DNA from: Paraplanobispora takensis
Lineage (GTDB): Bacteria; Actinomycetota; Actinomycetes; Streptosporangiales; Streptosporangiaceae
Direction of reading: 5' to 3'
Length of the DNA stretch: 64,000 bases
NCBI RefSeq assembly: GCF_016863195.1
Contig: NZ_BOOK01000045.1
Coordinates: forward strand, 1 to 64,000
Shown in pieces: positions 23,824 through 32,072 of the stretch (positions within the stretch are counted from its first letter, which is position 1; the number at the start of each line of letters is the position of its first letter). Below the pieces are notes generated by a model. It was not told where the DNA came from and ran no database searches. It saw only the letters and a program-made list of their open reading frames with translations. The position numbers and the translations under genes were made by a program.

Positions 23824-25212
23824 ATGCTATCGGGCAACGGTGGATCGGCGTGGCGGCGATCCGGTCGGACGGCCGTCTCGGCCGCGGGAGTCGTCGCGGT
23901 GGCGCTGACCCTGGCGAGTTGCTCGTCCGGCGGCTCCGAGGACCGGGCGGTCCCCGCGGGGCAGCCGTCCACCGCGTCGTCGTCGCCGCCGGCGAGCGCG
24001 GCCACGGACATCGCGAAGCCGCCGGCGGTGGAGGCCGGATGGCCCCGGTGGGGGTTCACCCACACGGGGGTCAGCGCCAACAACATCACCCCGCGGTTCG
24101 AGCAGACCGTCGCCGACCGGCTCTCCCGGACCCCGATGCTGCAGAACCAGCACATCATGGGGTTCGGGGCGCTCAACCCCCAGCCCTATCCGAAGGAGTT
24201 CTACTGGGAGGACCTCGACAGCCGGACCAACCTCATGAAGGAGTCCGGCGGCAAGCAGATCATCACGCTCTGCTGCGCCCCCGACTGGATGAAGGGCGGT
24301 CCCGAGGGGCCGACCGAGGATTCGGCCTGGGACGAGCACCTGGAGGACGCCCCCTACCCCCGGCACTTCGACGACTTCGCCAAGCTGTCGGCGGCCGTCG
24401 CCGAGAAGTACCGCGACGTCGAGTACTTCATGGTCTGGAACGAGTTCAAGGGCTTCTGGAAGGACCACTCCAAGCCCGCGGACTACAAGGGCTACACCGA
24501 GATGTACAACAAGGTCTACGACGCGGTGAAGGCCGTCCGGCCCGACGCCAAGATCGGCGGGCCCTACCTCGGCTTCGACAGCAACAAGACCGGCAAGTCC
24601 GAGCTGCGGGGCCCGTGGGGCGTGGTCAACCAGAACGCCCTGGACGCCTTCGAGTACTGGTACGCCAACAAGAAGGGCGCCGACTTCATCGTGGTCGACG
24701 GCGCCTCGCTGACCGACGCCCACGAGATGCTGCCCGACGAGTTCGGGGCGCTGGGCAAGTTCAGCGCGGTCACCTCCTGGCTGCGCGAGCGGACCGACGA
24801 CATGCCGATCTGGTGGTCGGAGTGGTACTTCGTGCCCGAGGACGGCACCACCTGGCCCGAGCCCAAGCGGCTGGCCGTCCAGGCCGCCTCGATGATGGAG
24901 TTCGCCAAGAGCGGCGCCGCCACAGCGCTGTACTGGAACCCGCAGGCCAAGGAGGGCGCCTGCCAGGGCTGCATGTGGGACCCGAAGACCGGCGCCGAGC
25001 TCCCGACCGGCCGGCTGGTGAGCGACTTCGCCACGTGGTTCCCCGCCGACGTCCGGCTGGAGGAGGTCGCCTCCGCCGACCCCGCCGTCCGGGTGCTGGC
25101 CCAGCCCGAGCGGATGGTGATGGTCAACACGACCGGCGGGAAGGTCACCACGACCGTGGACGGCGACGAGGTCGCCCTCGGCCCCTACGAGATCAAGTGG
25201 AGCGACCGCTAG
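23824..25212 (+). CDS. GH39-like glycosidase lipoprotein
   Basis: A 462-residue exported lipoprotein: basic start, hydrophobic segment and lipobox LASC (Cys33), then a Ser/Pro/Ala linker and a TIM-barrel domain. Probable catalytic acid Glu207 lies in YFMVWNEFKGFW, and the nucleophile Glu333 in IWWSEWYF, as in clan GH-A/GH39 xylosidase-like enzymes. Several conserved cysteines (TLCCAPDW, CQGCMWD) may form disulfides. The substrate is unknown. The ATG at 23824 has GAGGGG 5 bases upstream. It is a paralogue of the gene at 40063-41439, and both share an upstream box. Confidence 0.8.
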   Translation: MLSGNGGSAWRRSGRTAVSAAGVVAVALTLASCSSGGSEDRAVPAGQPSTASSSPPASAATDIAKPPAVEAGWPRWGFTHTGVSANNITPRFEQTVADRLSRTPMLQNQHIMGFGALNPQPYPKEFYWEDLDSRTNLMKESGGKQIITLCCAPDWMKGGPEGPTEDSAWDEHLEDAPYPRHFDDFAKLSAAVAEKYRDVEYFMVWNEFKGFWKDHSKPADYKGYTEMYNKVYDAVKAVRPDAKIGGPYLGFDSNKTGKSELRGPWGVVNQNALDAFEYWYANKKGADFIVVDGASLTDAHEMLPDEFGALGKFSAVTSWLRERTDDMPIWWSEWYFVPEDGTTWPEPKRLAVQAASMMEFAKSGAATALYWNPQAKEGACQGCMWDPKTGAELPTGRLVSDFATWFPADVRLEEVASADPAVRVLAQPERMVMVNTTGGKVTTTVDGDEVALGPYEIKWSDR

Positions 25213-25252
25213 CACCTGCCCGACGTGGGCCGGCGGTCCCGGCGGGCCGCGG

Positions 25253-26059
25253 TCACAGCCTCGGGGCCCGGCTGCGGATCATCGACATCAGCAGCCCGTG
25301 GGTCTCGGCGTCGGCGGCGACCACGAGCCCGCGGCCCGCCCGCCCGATCGGGGCACCGTCGATCCCGGTGACCACACAGCCGGCGGCCCGGCACAGGGCG
25401 ATGCCGGCGGCGAAGTGCACGCTCCCGGACAGGTCACCGCCATCGGTGACGTACGCGGCGCGTCTGCCGGCCGCGACCCAGGCCAGCGCCAACGTCGTGG
25501 ACACCACCCGCGGCCGGAACCGCTCGACGAACCCGGCGTGGGCCAGCAGGTCCACGGCCCGGAATCCGGGCGCGCCCGGGAACGGCGGGTCCAGGTTGAC
25601 CTCCACCAACCGGGTGGCGGAAGTGGGCGCCAGCTGCGCGTCGACCCCGTCGTGCCGTACCCGGGCGGACTCACCGTCGGTGAAGAAGACCTCGCCGCCG
25701 AACGGGTCGGCCACCGCCGCCGCCCCGTCGCGCAGCGCCACGTTGACCGCGACCAGCATGCTGCCGGCGGCGTAGTTCAGCGTGCCGCACAGGGGATCCA
25801 CCAGCCACCGGCGCACGGCGCCGGCCGCGCCCCGCCGCCCGCCCTCCTCGCCGAGCACCGCGTCGTCGGGCCGGGCGGCACGGAGGATGCCGAGGATCGT
25901 CTTCTCGGCCTCCACATCGGCGGTCGTGGCGAAGTCCCCGGCGCCCTTGTCGATGCGGGCGAGCCGCCGGCCGTACATGTCGCGCACCACGTCCGCGCCG
26001 GCGCGCGCCGCGGCTATCGCGACCTCGGCGTCGTCGGGGCTCACGTTCGAGTCGATCAC
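25253..26059 (-). CDS. Inositol monophosphatase-like protein with altered metal site
   Basis: A 268-residue member of the IMPase/FIG superfamily. The start region AAARAGADVVRDMYG, the KGAGDFATTADVEAEK loop and LGEEGG (first metal Glu) are typical. The second metal motif reads WLVDPLCGTLNY, where DPIDGT is expected, so the second Asp is Cys. The usual WDxAAG reads VHFAAG, so the third metal Asp is His. The protein may have a different activity, a different metal or none. The GTG at 26059 is supported only by family length, and no clear ribosome site is visible. It follows the SMR gene by 59 bases on the same strand. Confidence 0.72.
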   Translation of the reverse strand: MIDSNVSPDDAEVAIAAARAGADVVRDMYGRRLARIDKGAGDFATTADVEAEKTILGILRAARPDDAVLGEEGGRRGAAGAVRRWLVDPLCGTLNYAAGSMLVAVNVALRDGAAAVADPFGGEVFFTDGESARVRHDGVDAQLAPTSATRLVEVNLDPPFPGAPGFRAVDLLAHAGFVERFRPRVVSTTLALAWVAAGRRAAYVTDGGDLSGSVHFAAGIALCRAAGCVVTGIDGAPIGRAGRGLVVAADAETHGLLMSMIRSRAPRL

Positions 26060-26118
26060 GCCGTGCAGAGTACCGGGGCGAACCCGACCCCCTCCGCACC
26101 CGGCCCCGGGAGCGGCCT

Positions 26119-26442
26119 CTAGTGGCCGCCGCCGGCCAGGTTGAGGCCGACGACGCCGGCGAGGATGAGGACGACCGAGGCCACCTTGACGGGGGACACG
26201 TCCTCCCCGAGCGCGATCATGCCCAGCGTGGCGGTGCCGACGGCGCCGATGCCGGTCCAGACGGCGTAGGCCGTGCCGACGTCGAGGCTCTTGAGGGCGA
26301 GGGCCAGGAGACCGAAGCTGAGCAGGGCGCTGACGGCGAAGCCCAGGCTCGGCAGCGGCGCGGAGAACCCGTCGCTGAGCTTGAGCGAGTAGGCCATGGC
26401 GACCTCGAACAGACCCGCGGTGATGAGCATGAGCCAGGCCAT
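26119..26442 (-). CDS. SMR-family small multidrug/guanidinium-type transporter
   Basis: A 107-residue membrane protein with four helices. The essential glutamate is in the first helix (AGLFEVAMAYSLK), with AYAVWTGIGAVGTATLGM in the third and LILAGVVGLNLAGG at the end. SMR proteins work as dimers driven by protons and export cations or guanidinium. The Gdx/SugE and Qac subgroups cannot be told apart safely here. The ATG has GGAAGGGAG 5 bases upstream. A minisatellite-like array lies 120-235 bases upstream. It could be co-transcribed with the phosphatase-like gene. Confidence 0.9.
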   Translation of the reverse strand: MAWLMLITAGLFEVAMAYSLKLSDGFSAPLPSLGFAVSALLSFGLLALALKSLDVGTAYAVWTGIGAVGTATLGMIALGEDVSPVKVASVVLILAGVVGLNLAGGGH

Positions 26443-26564
26443 GACGGCTCCCTTCCTTCAAGGAGCGTCGTCTTTGCAGGCCGGGTACGGCGCGTCTCGT
26501 CCGGGCGGGTCCCGGATCGGGCCCGCATCGGCGACAACGGGGACGGAGGCGTGCGCATTCCCGG

Positions 26565-26677
26565 GCGCTCTTCTCCCGCGCTCTTCTCCCGCGGTCCTCT
26601 CCCGCGGTCCTCTCCCGCGGTCCTCTCCCGCGGTGACACGGTTCCGCGGTGACACGGTTCCGCGGTGACACGGTCGT
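26565..26677. repeat. Compound minisatellite: 13-bp and 16-bp arrays
   Basis: Five 13-bp units (two of GCGCTCTTCTCCC, three of GCGGTCCTCTCCC) cover 26565-26629. They are followed directly by nearly three 16-bp units GCGGTGACACGGTTCC (26630-26677). Both unit types share the GCGGT edge, so the second array may have grown out of the first. It lies between the SMR gene and tRNA-His. Confidence 0.8.
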
Positions 26678-26683
26678 ACAACG

Positions 26684-26719
26684 CAGAGGGCCCGATCACC
26701 GGAGTGATCGGGCCCTCTG
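26684..26719 (-). terminator. Terminator of tRNA-His
   Basis: A perfect 16-bp stem, 26684-26699 with 26704-26719, and a 4-base loop (CGGA), starting 18 bases beyond the tRNA 3' end on the minus strand. Confidence 0.9.
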
Positions 26720-26737
26720 ACGTGGTGCTCCATCTAG

Positions 26738-26810
26738 GGTGAGCGAGGGGACTTGAACCCCCGGCATCCAGGACCACAACCTGGCGCTCTGCCAACTGAG
26801 CTACGCCCAC
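26738..26810 (-). tRNA. tRNA-His (GTG anticodon)
   Basis: A complete cloverleaf: acceptor stem GTGGGCG with CGCTCAC, D-loop with AGCTCAGTTGGCAGAGC, anticodon arm CCAGGTTGTGGTCCTGG giving anticodon GTG, and T-arm GGGGGTTCAAGTCCCC. The base before the 5' end is G (26811), which can be the G-1 that histidine tRNAs carry, opposite C73. The 3' CCA is not encoded. It lies 85 bases downstream of orn on the same strand. Confidence 0.97.
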
Positions 26811-26895
26811 CATGTTCGCCGCGACGGTGTCCGCCGCAGCAGCACATGAAAAGTGTAGCGGTGTTTGGGAGTCCTCACGCACTCCATTTATCCGG

Positions 26896-27498
26896 TCAGC
26901 CCTGGTTGGCGGAGACGCTCTCGGCGAGCTCGCGGGCGGTGGCGGAGTCGGGGCCGGGCTGGGGCACGAAGACCGCCGCGCGGTAGTAACGCAGCTCGCG
27001 GATGCTCTCGGTGATGTCGGCCAGCGCCCGGTGCCCGCCCTGCTTCTCCGGGGAGGCGAAGTAGACCCGGGGATACCAGCGCCGGGCCAGTTCCTTCACC
27101 GAGGAGACGTCGATCATCCGATAGTGCAGGAAGGCGTCGACCAGAGGCATGTCGCGGGAGATGAACGACCTGTCGGTGGCGATGGAGTTCCCGCAGAGCG
27201 GGGCCTTCTTGGGCTCCGGCACGTGGCTCTTGATGTAGTCGAGAACCAGGGCCTCGGCCTCGGCCAGGGTGACGCCGCCGCCCAGCGCGCTCAGCAGGCC
27301 GGAGGCGGTGTGCATCTCCCGCACCACGTCCGACATCTGCTCCAGCGCCTCCGGCGGGGGCTTGATGACCACGTCCACCCCCTCGTCCAGCCGGTTGAGC
27401 TCACCGTCGGTCACCACGCAGGCCACCTCGATGAGGGCGTCACGTCCGAGGTCGAGCCCCGTCATCTCACAGTCGATCCAGACCAGGAGGTCACTCAT
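26896..27498 (-). CDS. orn: Oligoribonuclease
   Basis: A 200-residue DEDDh 3'-5' exoribonuclease that degrades 2-5 nt RNA fragments and pGpG, and so finishes RNA decay and c-di-GMP turnover. Motifs: [10 protein letters not shown] (ExoI, Asp9 and Glu11), [11 protein letters not shown] (ExoII), and [10 protein letters not shown] (ExoIII with the catalytic His). The length is normal. The ATG at 27498 follows the DUF2510 gene by 23 bases, so they are probably co-transcribed. Confidence 0.95.
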   Translation of the reverse strand: MSDLLVWIDCEMTGLDLGRDALIEVACVVTDGELNRLDEGVDVVIKPPPEALEQMSDVVREMHTASGLLSALGGGVTLAEAEALVLDYIKSHVPEPKKAPLCGNSIATDRSFISRDMPLVDAFLHYRMIDVSSVKELARRWYPRVYFASPEKQGGHRALADITESIRELRYYRAAVFVPQPGPDSATARELAESVSANQG

Positions 27499-27521
27499 AG
27501 CTTTCAGAGTAATGCCCCCCG

Positions 27522-28748
27522 TCACGAGAGCTTCAGTGACTTCAGCACGCGGCTGGTCACCGAGAAGTCGAGATTGTCCGGGATGGACATGTACAGCACC
27601 GCCGGGCGCTTGCCCGCACCCCGGTCCACCAGGACGAAGGTGACCCGCTCCTTCTTCCACTTCCACCCGTAGGCCTCACTCGACCGGGAGAAGTCGAAGT
27701 CGAGCGTGAACTGCCATGCGGGCTTGCCGCTGACCTCGATGGCCTTGTTCTCGACGACCTTGCGCAGATGCTGCGGCTTGTAGAAGACCGGCTCGAAGGC
27801 GTGCAGCAGCGTCGCCGCCGTGGCCTTCATGCTCTGGACGCCGTCGTAGCTGTAGGCGTCCGGCAGCTCCCCGGTGTAGACGTTGCCGAGCCAGTTGCCG
27901 CCCTTGCCGTCGTAGTTCTCGTGGGAGGTCGTCACGATTCCGCTGGTCCAGGTGAACCCGAGCTGGTCGGGCCCGCTGAGCGGCGGGACCTGCCACCTGT
28001 CGTCGGGGTACTCGTAGGACAGCCCGGTGGTGGAGTCCGAGACGCGTCCCGCCTCCGGCTGGGGCAGCTCGGTGGCCGGCGGAGACTGGGCCGGCTCGGT
28101 CGGCGTCGGAGTGGAGCTCGGCGTCGGGTCCGGGGTGGGCTGCTGCTGCGAGGCCGTGGGCGCGGACGTGGGGCTGCTCACGTTCCGCGTGCGGTCCGGG
28201 TTGAACACGAACATGGCGGCGACCACGATCCCGACGACCAGGACGACCGCTCCGGTGCCGCCCAGGATCCACGGCAGCGGGCTCTTCTTGGCCGGCTGCT
28301 GCGGGCCGGGGAAGGCGCCCTGCGGGCCGGGGAAGGCGCCCTGGGGGCCGTACCCGGGGGACGGCATCTGCGCCGTGTCACCGGGGGCGCCGCCCCACGA
28401 GGGCTGCTGCAGCTGGGCCGTACCGCCACCCTGCGGGGGAATCGGAGGATACTGCGGGCCGGTGCCCTGCGGGGGCAGGGGGGCGTGCTGGGGGCCGGTG
28501 CCCTGCGGGGGCGCCGGAGAGTACTGCGGGCCGGTGCCCTGCGGGGGCGCCGGAGAGTACTGGGGACCGGTGCCCTGCGGGCCCGCGGGAGGGGACGACG
28601 GGCCGGTCTGCGGGCCGGGCGCGGCGGCCTGACCGGCCGGTGCGTCGGTCTGATGGGTGGCGTCGGTCCACTGGCTACCGTCCCACCATCGCAAATGGGG
28701 AGAACCGTAGGGATCGGGATACCACCCTGCGGGGGTCTGCGTGGTCAT
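27522..28748 (-). CDS. DUF2510 membrane protein with Gln/Gly/Pro repeats
   Basis: A 408-residue protein. Residues 3-30 are a DUF2510 motif (AGWYPDP then [11 protein letters not shown]). A Pro/Gln/Gly linker follows with four 12-residue PPQGTGPQ-type repeats. One membrane helix ([20 protein letters not shown]) and a Thr/Pro/Ser stalk come next, with an extracellular domain of about 150 residues of unknown fold ([11 protein letters not shown] and later strands). The inside-out layout resembles other actinomycete surface sensors. It sits between orn and a pseudokinase of similar design. ATG 28748 is chosen because the DUF2510 motif begins just after it. Confidence 0.75.
   Translation of the reverse strand: MTTQTPAGWYPDPYGSPHLRWWDGSQWTDATHQTDAPAGQAAAPGPQTGPSSPPAGPQGTGPQYSPAPPQGTGPQYSPAPPQGTGPQHAPLPPQGTGPQYPPIPPQGGGTAQLQQPSWGGAPGDTAQMPSPGYGPQGAFPGPQGAFPGPQQPAKKSPLPWILGGTGAVVLVVGIVVAAMFVFNPDRTRNVSSPTSAPTASQQQPTPDPTPSSTPTPTEPAQSPPATELPQPEAGRVSDSTTGLSYEYPDDRWQVPPLSGPDQLGFTWTSGIVTTSHENYDGKGGNWLGNVYTGELPDAYSYDGVQSMKATAATLLHAFEPVFYKPQHLRKVVENKAIEVSGKPAWQFTLDFDFSRSSEAYGWKWKKERVTFVLVDRGAGKRPAVLYMSIPDNLDFSVTSRVLKSLKLS
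28450..28593 (-). repeat. 36-bp coding repeat, four units
   Basis: Units with an exact 36-bp period start at 28450, 28486, 28522 and 28558 and encode the 12-residue PPQGTGPQ-containing linker of the DUF2510 protein. The third and fourth units are nearly identical, which suggests a recent duplication. Confidence 0.75.
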
Positions 28749-28803
28749 GGGCGCCAGAGTAGTAAGAACCGGAATGTGCTGCATTCCGGACCTTCTATGA
28801 CGT

Positions 28804-30261
28804 TCATGAACATCTGTAGGTGAAGGTCGCCTTGTCCTCGATCGACGCACCCTCGGGAACCGGTGAGAGCAGCCGGAGCGTGGCCGTCCCCTTGAAGCTC
28901 CCCTCGCCCTTGACGGTCCAGGAGAGGCTCACCTCATGGGAGGTCTTCCCGGCCTCCACCGTGTCGGTCTGGTCGATCGGCGCCTTGCGGTCGCTGCGTT
29001 TCCACTGGTAGCGGATCTCGCCGGCCTCGCCGTTGGTGGTGAGCACGCCCCGGATCTTGACCGTCGAGTTGCAGCCCTGCGTCTTCTTCGGTGTGATCAC
29101 ATCCACCTTCGCCACCGCCAGAGGCTGCGACGCCCCCCGCAGCAGCCAGGCGACCAGGGCCGCCACGACCAGCAGGGCCACCGCCACCGCGGACAGCGCC
29201 GTACGGCGGCGCTGCGCGGCGGCCGCCCGGGGCGCCCGGGGCGTCCGGGCCGTCTGCAGCCGCTCGGCGGGCAGCATGGTCTCCTGCTGGTGGCGGCCCG
29301 CGCGCCAGATCTGCTCGGCGGTGGTCTCCAGCGGGACCCCCGGGCCGAACCGCATGACGACGTCGTCGGTGCGGCCGCCGCCGTTCCCGGTACCGATACC
29401 GGTGCCAGTACCGGTCCCGGCGCCGGTGGAGCTCTCGCCGTTCCTGGGGACGTGCAGCAGGGTGACGATGTCCCCCTCGTCGGGGACGGCCGGGACCGGG
29501 TGCCCGGCCTGGGCGGGGAGCTCGCGGGCGGCCCACCAGTGCAGGGTCTCCACCAGCCTGTCGCGGGTGGGGAACCCCTGCGGCAGCAGGTCGCGCCCGG
29601 CGAGCAGGACGTCGCGGGCCGCGGCGAGACCGCGGGTGGAGGCCGTGGCCGCCGCCCGTTCGAACAGTTCGGCGGAGCGGGGAGTGTCCGCGGCCCAGGT
29701 GGCGGCCAGGCCGAGGGCGAGCGAGGCCCAGGCCGTGACGTCGCGCTCCGGCGCCGCAGGACGCCCGTTCAGGGCGTCGGCCAGCCCGCGCTCGGAGAGC
29801 AGGGCCGTCCCGCTGGGAGCGATCACCACGGTGCCGGGATGCAGCGCCCCGTGGGCGAGCCCGGCGGCGTGCACCGCCAGCAGGGTCTGCGCGGTCTCGG
29901 CCAGGATGACGGCCGCGCTGCCCGCGTCGGGCCGGGGCGCACCGGGCGTCTCGGCGAGCAGGTCGGTCAGGGTCGGGCTGACCGGCTCGGCGGTGAGCAG
30001 CCAGAGCTCGTGCTGCGCGGCGATCAGGTCGGCGACCGGGACCAGCCCGGTCAGCCCCGCCTGGGCCAGTCTGCGGTCGGCGACCACGGCCGCGACCAGT
30101 TCCTCACGCGTCGCCGGATGGGCCACCATCCGCGGGTCGAACCTCAGCACGCTCGCGGGCCTGCCGTCGGCCGAGACCGCCGCCGCCCACGTGCCCAGTT
30201 CGCCGATCCATGTCCGGCCGGTCAGCCGGAAGCCGCCGATCTCCCCCCGATCGGTGTTCAT
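28804..30261 (-). CDS. Membrane-anchored probable pseudokinase
   Basis: A 485-residue protein with a kinase-like cytoplasmic part (about 10-260). The lysine strand is weak (ASVLRFDP), the catalytic loop HRDxxxxN reads AHGALHPGTVVI, and the DFG Asp is lost (LLSERGLAD), so phosphotransfer is unlikely. A Gly/Thr-rich linker (TGAGTGTGTGIGTG) leads to a membrane helix (ALSAVAVALLVVAALVAWLL) and an extracellular beta-rich domain (ITPKKTQGCNSTVKIRGVL...). The pattern resembles regulatory pseudokinases that receive signals from active kinases. It lies 166 bp downstream of an active receptor kinase, and its 3' end is 55 bp from the DUF2510 gene. Confidence 0.7.
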   Translation of the reverse strand: MNTDRGEIGGFRLTGRTWIGELGTWAAAVSADGRPASVLRFDPRMVAHPATREELVAAVVADRRLAQAGLTGLVPVADLIAAQHELWLLTAEPVSPTLTDLLAETPGAPRPDAGSAAVILAETAQTLLAVHAAGLAHGALHPGTVVIAPSGTALLSERGLADALNGRPAAPERDVTAWASLALGLAATWAADTPRSAELFERAAATASTRGLAAARDVLLAGRDLLPQGFPTRDRLVETLHWWAARELPAQAGHPVPAVPDEGDIVTLLHVPRNGESSTGAGTGTGTGIGTGNGGGRTDDVVMRFGPGVPLETTAEQIWRAGRHQQETMLPAERLQTARTPRAPRAAAAQRRRTALSAVAVALLVVAALVAWLLRGASQPLAVAKVDVITPKKTQGCNSTVKIRGVLTTNGEAGEIRYQWKRSDRKAPIDQTDTVEAGKTSHEVSLSWTVKGEGSFKGTATLRLLSPVPEGASIEDKATFTYRCS

Positions 30262-30427
30262 CGCCCTGCTCGCCCCGTCATCCAGATCGTCCTGTCATCT
30301 GTCACCGCCTGCGGCACCGTACCGCCGTCCGGCGGCTCACCGTCAGTGTGAACGGAACCGCGCCGCCCGTCACCCGCCCGGCGACGACCGGCACCGGGGG
30401 AACGGCCGGGAGACCGATCCCGTCCTC

Positions 30428-31954
30428 TCACCGCGGAGTCTCGGTGGGAGTGTCGCTCGGGGTGGCCGTCGCGGTGGGGGTCGCCGTGGTGGGCCTGGTG
30501 GTGGGCCGGGTGGGCCTGACGGTGGGCGCGGCCGTCGTCCGCGTGGGCGTCGGGGTCGGCGTGGGGGCGGTCGTCCTGGTGGGGGGCGCGTCCGGCTGGC
30601 CCACGTCGGAGCTCTCCTCGGAGGTGGGCGAGGGGGACGGCTTCTTCGTCGGCGCCTTCGTCGGTGCCCTGGTGGGCGCCTTGGTCGTCGGCTTCTTGGT
30701 GGGCTTGGCGGTCGGGGTCTCGGGGGCGGCCGTCGCCGGCGGAGGAGCGGCCGTGCCGGTGGGGGCGGCGGTCGGCGTCGGGTCGGGCTCCGGGGTCTCC
30801 TCCGCCGGATCCTCCGCGGGTTCCTCGGTCTCCTCGACCGGGACGATCGACTCCTCGGGGGAGGAGGGTTCCGGGGTCGGGGAGCTGGCCGCGCTCTGCG
30901 TCTGGATCGCGGGGGTGTCGTCGGAGCCGACCAGCACGATGGTCACCCCGGCGATCACCGCGACGCACGCGGCGCCGACCAGGAGCTTGGTGCTCAGCCT
31001 GCCGAGCAGGGACCTGAAGCCGCCCTCGCCGAGGTCGGTCTCCGCGAGCGAGGTGTCGGTCTCCGGCGCCTTCTCCTCCAGCGGGAACAGCGCCGCCAGC
31101 AGCCCGGCGAGCGCGGCCAGCCGGCGGCGGCCGCGCTCCTGCCAGTCGGGGCCGTAGGCTTCGGCGGCCACCGCCTCCAGCTCGGAGAGGAACGCGGCGG
31201 CGGTCGGCGGCCGGTCGGCCGGGTGCTTGGCCAGTCCCCGCTCCACCAGGCCCTGCAGCGCCGGCGGGACCTCCTCGACGGGCGGCGGCATCACCTGGTG
31301 CTGGCGGGCCAGCGCGGGCACGCTCTGCGCGCGGAAGGGACGGGTGCCGGTCAGGCACTCGAAGAACACGACGGTGGCGGCGTAGACGTCGGTGGACGGC
31401 CCGGCGGAGGAGCCCGTCCACTGCTCGGGGGCCATGTACGGCGGCGTGCCGGCCGGGGCGTCCCCGTCGCCGGCGCGCACCGCGATGCCGAAGTCGACCA
31501 GCCTGCTCGTGCCGTCGGCCTCGACCATCACGTTCTCGGGCTTGAAGTCGCGGTGCACGACTCCGGCCTTGTGGGCGGCGGCCAGGCCCATGAGCGAGCC
31601 CCTGAGCACCAGCAGCGCGGCCTCGGGGCCGGTCGGGCCCTCTGAGCGCAGGAGGGCGCGCAGGGCGACGCCGTTCACCAGCTCCATGATGATGGCGGCG
31701 CCCTCGCCGGTCTCCACGTAGTCGTACAGCCGTACGGCGTGCCGGTCGTTCAGGCTGTGCAGGACCCTGGCCTCGTGCCGGAAGCGGGCCACGAAGCTGA
31801 CGTCGCTCCGGAGCTCCTCGGACAGATACTTGATCGCGACCAGGATGCCATTGGCATCGTGCCGCGCCATCACCACGCGGCCGGCGGCGCCGGCGCCCAG
31901 CTCGCGAATCTCCGTGTAACCGGGGACCCGCCAGGCTGATGGCATGCCGTGCAT
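30428..31954 (-). CDS. Receptor-type Ser/Thr protein kinase
   Basis: A 508-residue Hanks-type kinase. The N-terminal kinase domain (about 12-265) has ELGAGAAGRVV, the VAIK lysine 42, HRDFKPEN (catalytic Asp136) and DFG (154-156), with a GTPPYMAPEQW activation segment. A juxtamembrane part and one helix (about 323-343) follow. The remaining 165 residues are a Thr/Pro/Ser/Glu-rich extracellular tail with no PASTA domain. ATG 31954 has GGAGGAG 6 bases upstream, which decides it over a start 10 codons earlier. It is paralogous to the kinase at 32073-34055. Substrates are unknown. Confidence 0.9.
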   Translation of the reverse strand: MHGMPSAWRVPGYTEIRELGAGAAGRVVMARHDANGILVAIKYLSEELRSDVSFVARFRHEARVLHSLNDRHAVRLYDYVETGEGAAIIMELVNGVALRALLRSEGPTGPEAALLVLRGSLMGLAAAHKAGVVHRDFKPENVMVEADGTSRLVDFGIAVRAGDGDAPAGTPPYMAPEQWTGSSAGPSTDVYAATVVFFECLTGTRPFRAQSVPALARQHQVMPPPVEEVPPALQGLVERGLAKHPADRPPTAAAFLSELEAVAAEAYGPDWQERGRRRLAALAGLLAALFPLEEKAPETDTSLAETDLGEGGFRSLLGRLSTKLLVGAACVAVIAGVTIVLVGSDDTPAIQTQSAASSPTPEPSSPEESIVPVEETEEPAEDPAEETPEPDPTPTAAPTGTAAPPPATAAPETPTAKPTKKPTTKAPTRAPTKAPTKKPSPSPTSEESSDVGQPDAPPTRTTAPTPTPTPTRTTAAPTVRPTRPTTRPTTATPTATATPSDTPTETPR

Positions 31955-32072
31955 AACGGTCTCCTCCGTAGCCTGGGCCCCCACCCGTAACAGACGGACC
32001 GTATTTTAGCCATAAGATCATAAATCCCGCTGATAAATCATGAATCGCCCTCAGGGCGAGGGTGCTCGGAGA

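Noticed and set aside
26443-26564. Guanidine-I riboswitch upstream of the SMR gene
   Set aside because: SMR genes of the Gdx/SugE type often have one, so I looked for it. The conserved ACGR-type and AAAGCCCGGGAGA-like elements are not present in the minus-strand leader, so I do not report a riboswitch.
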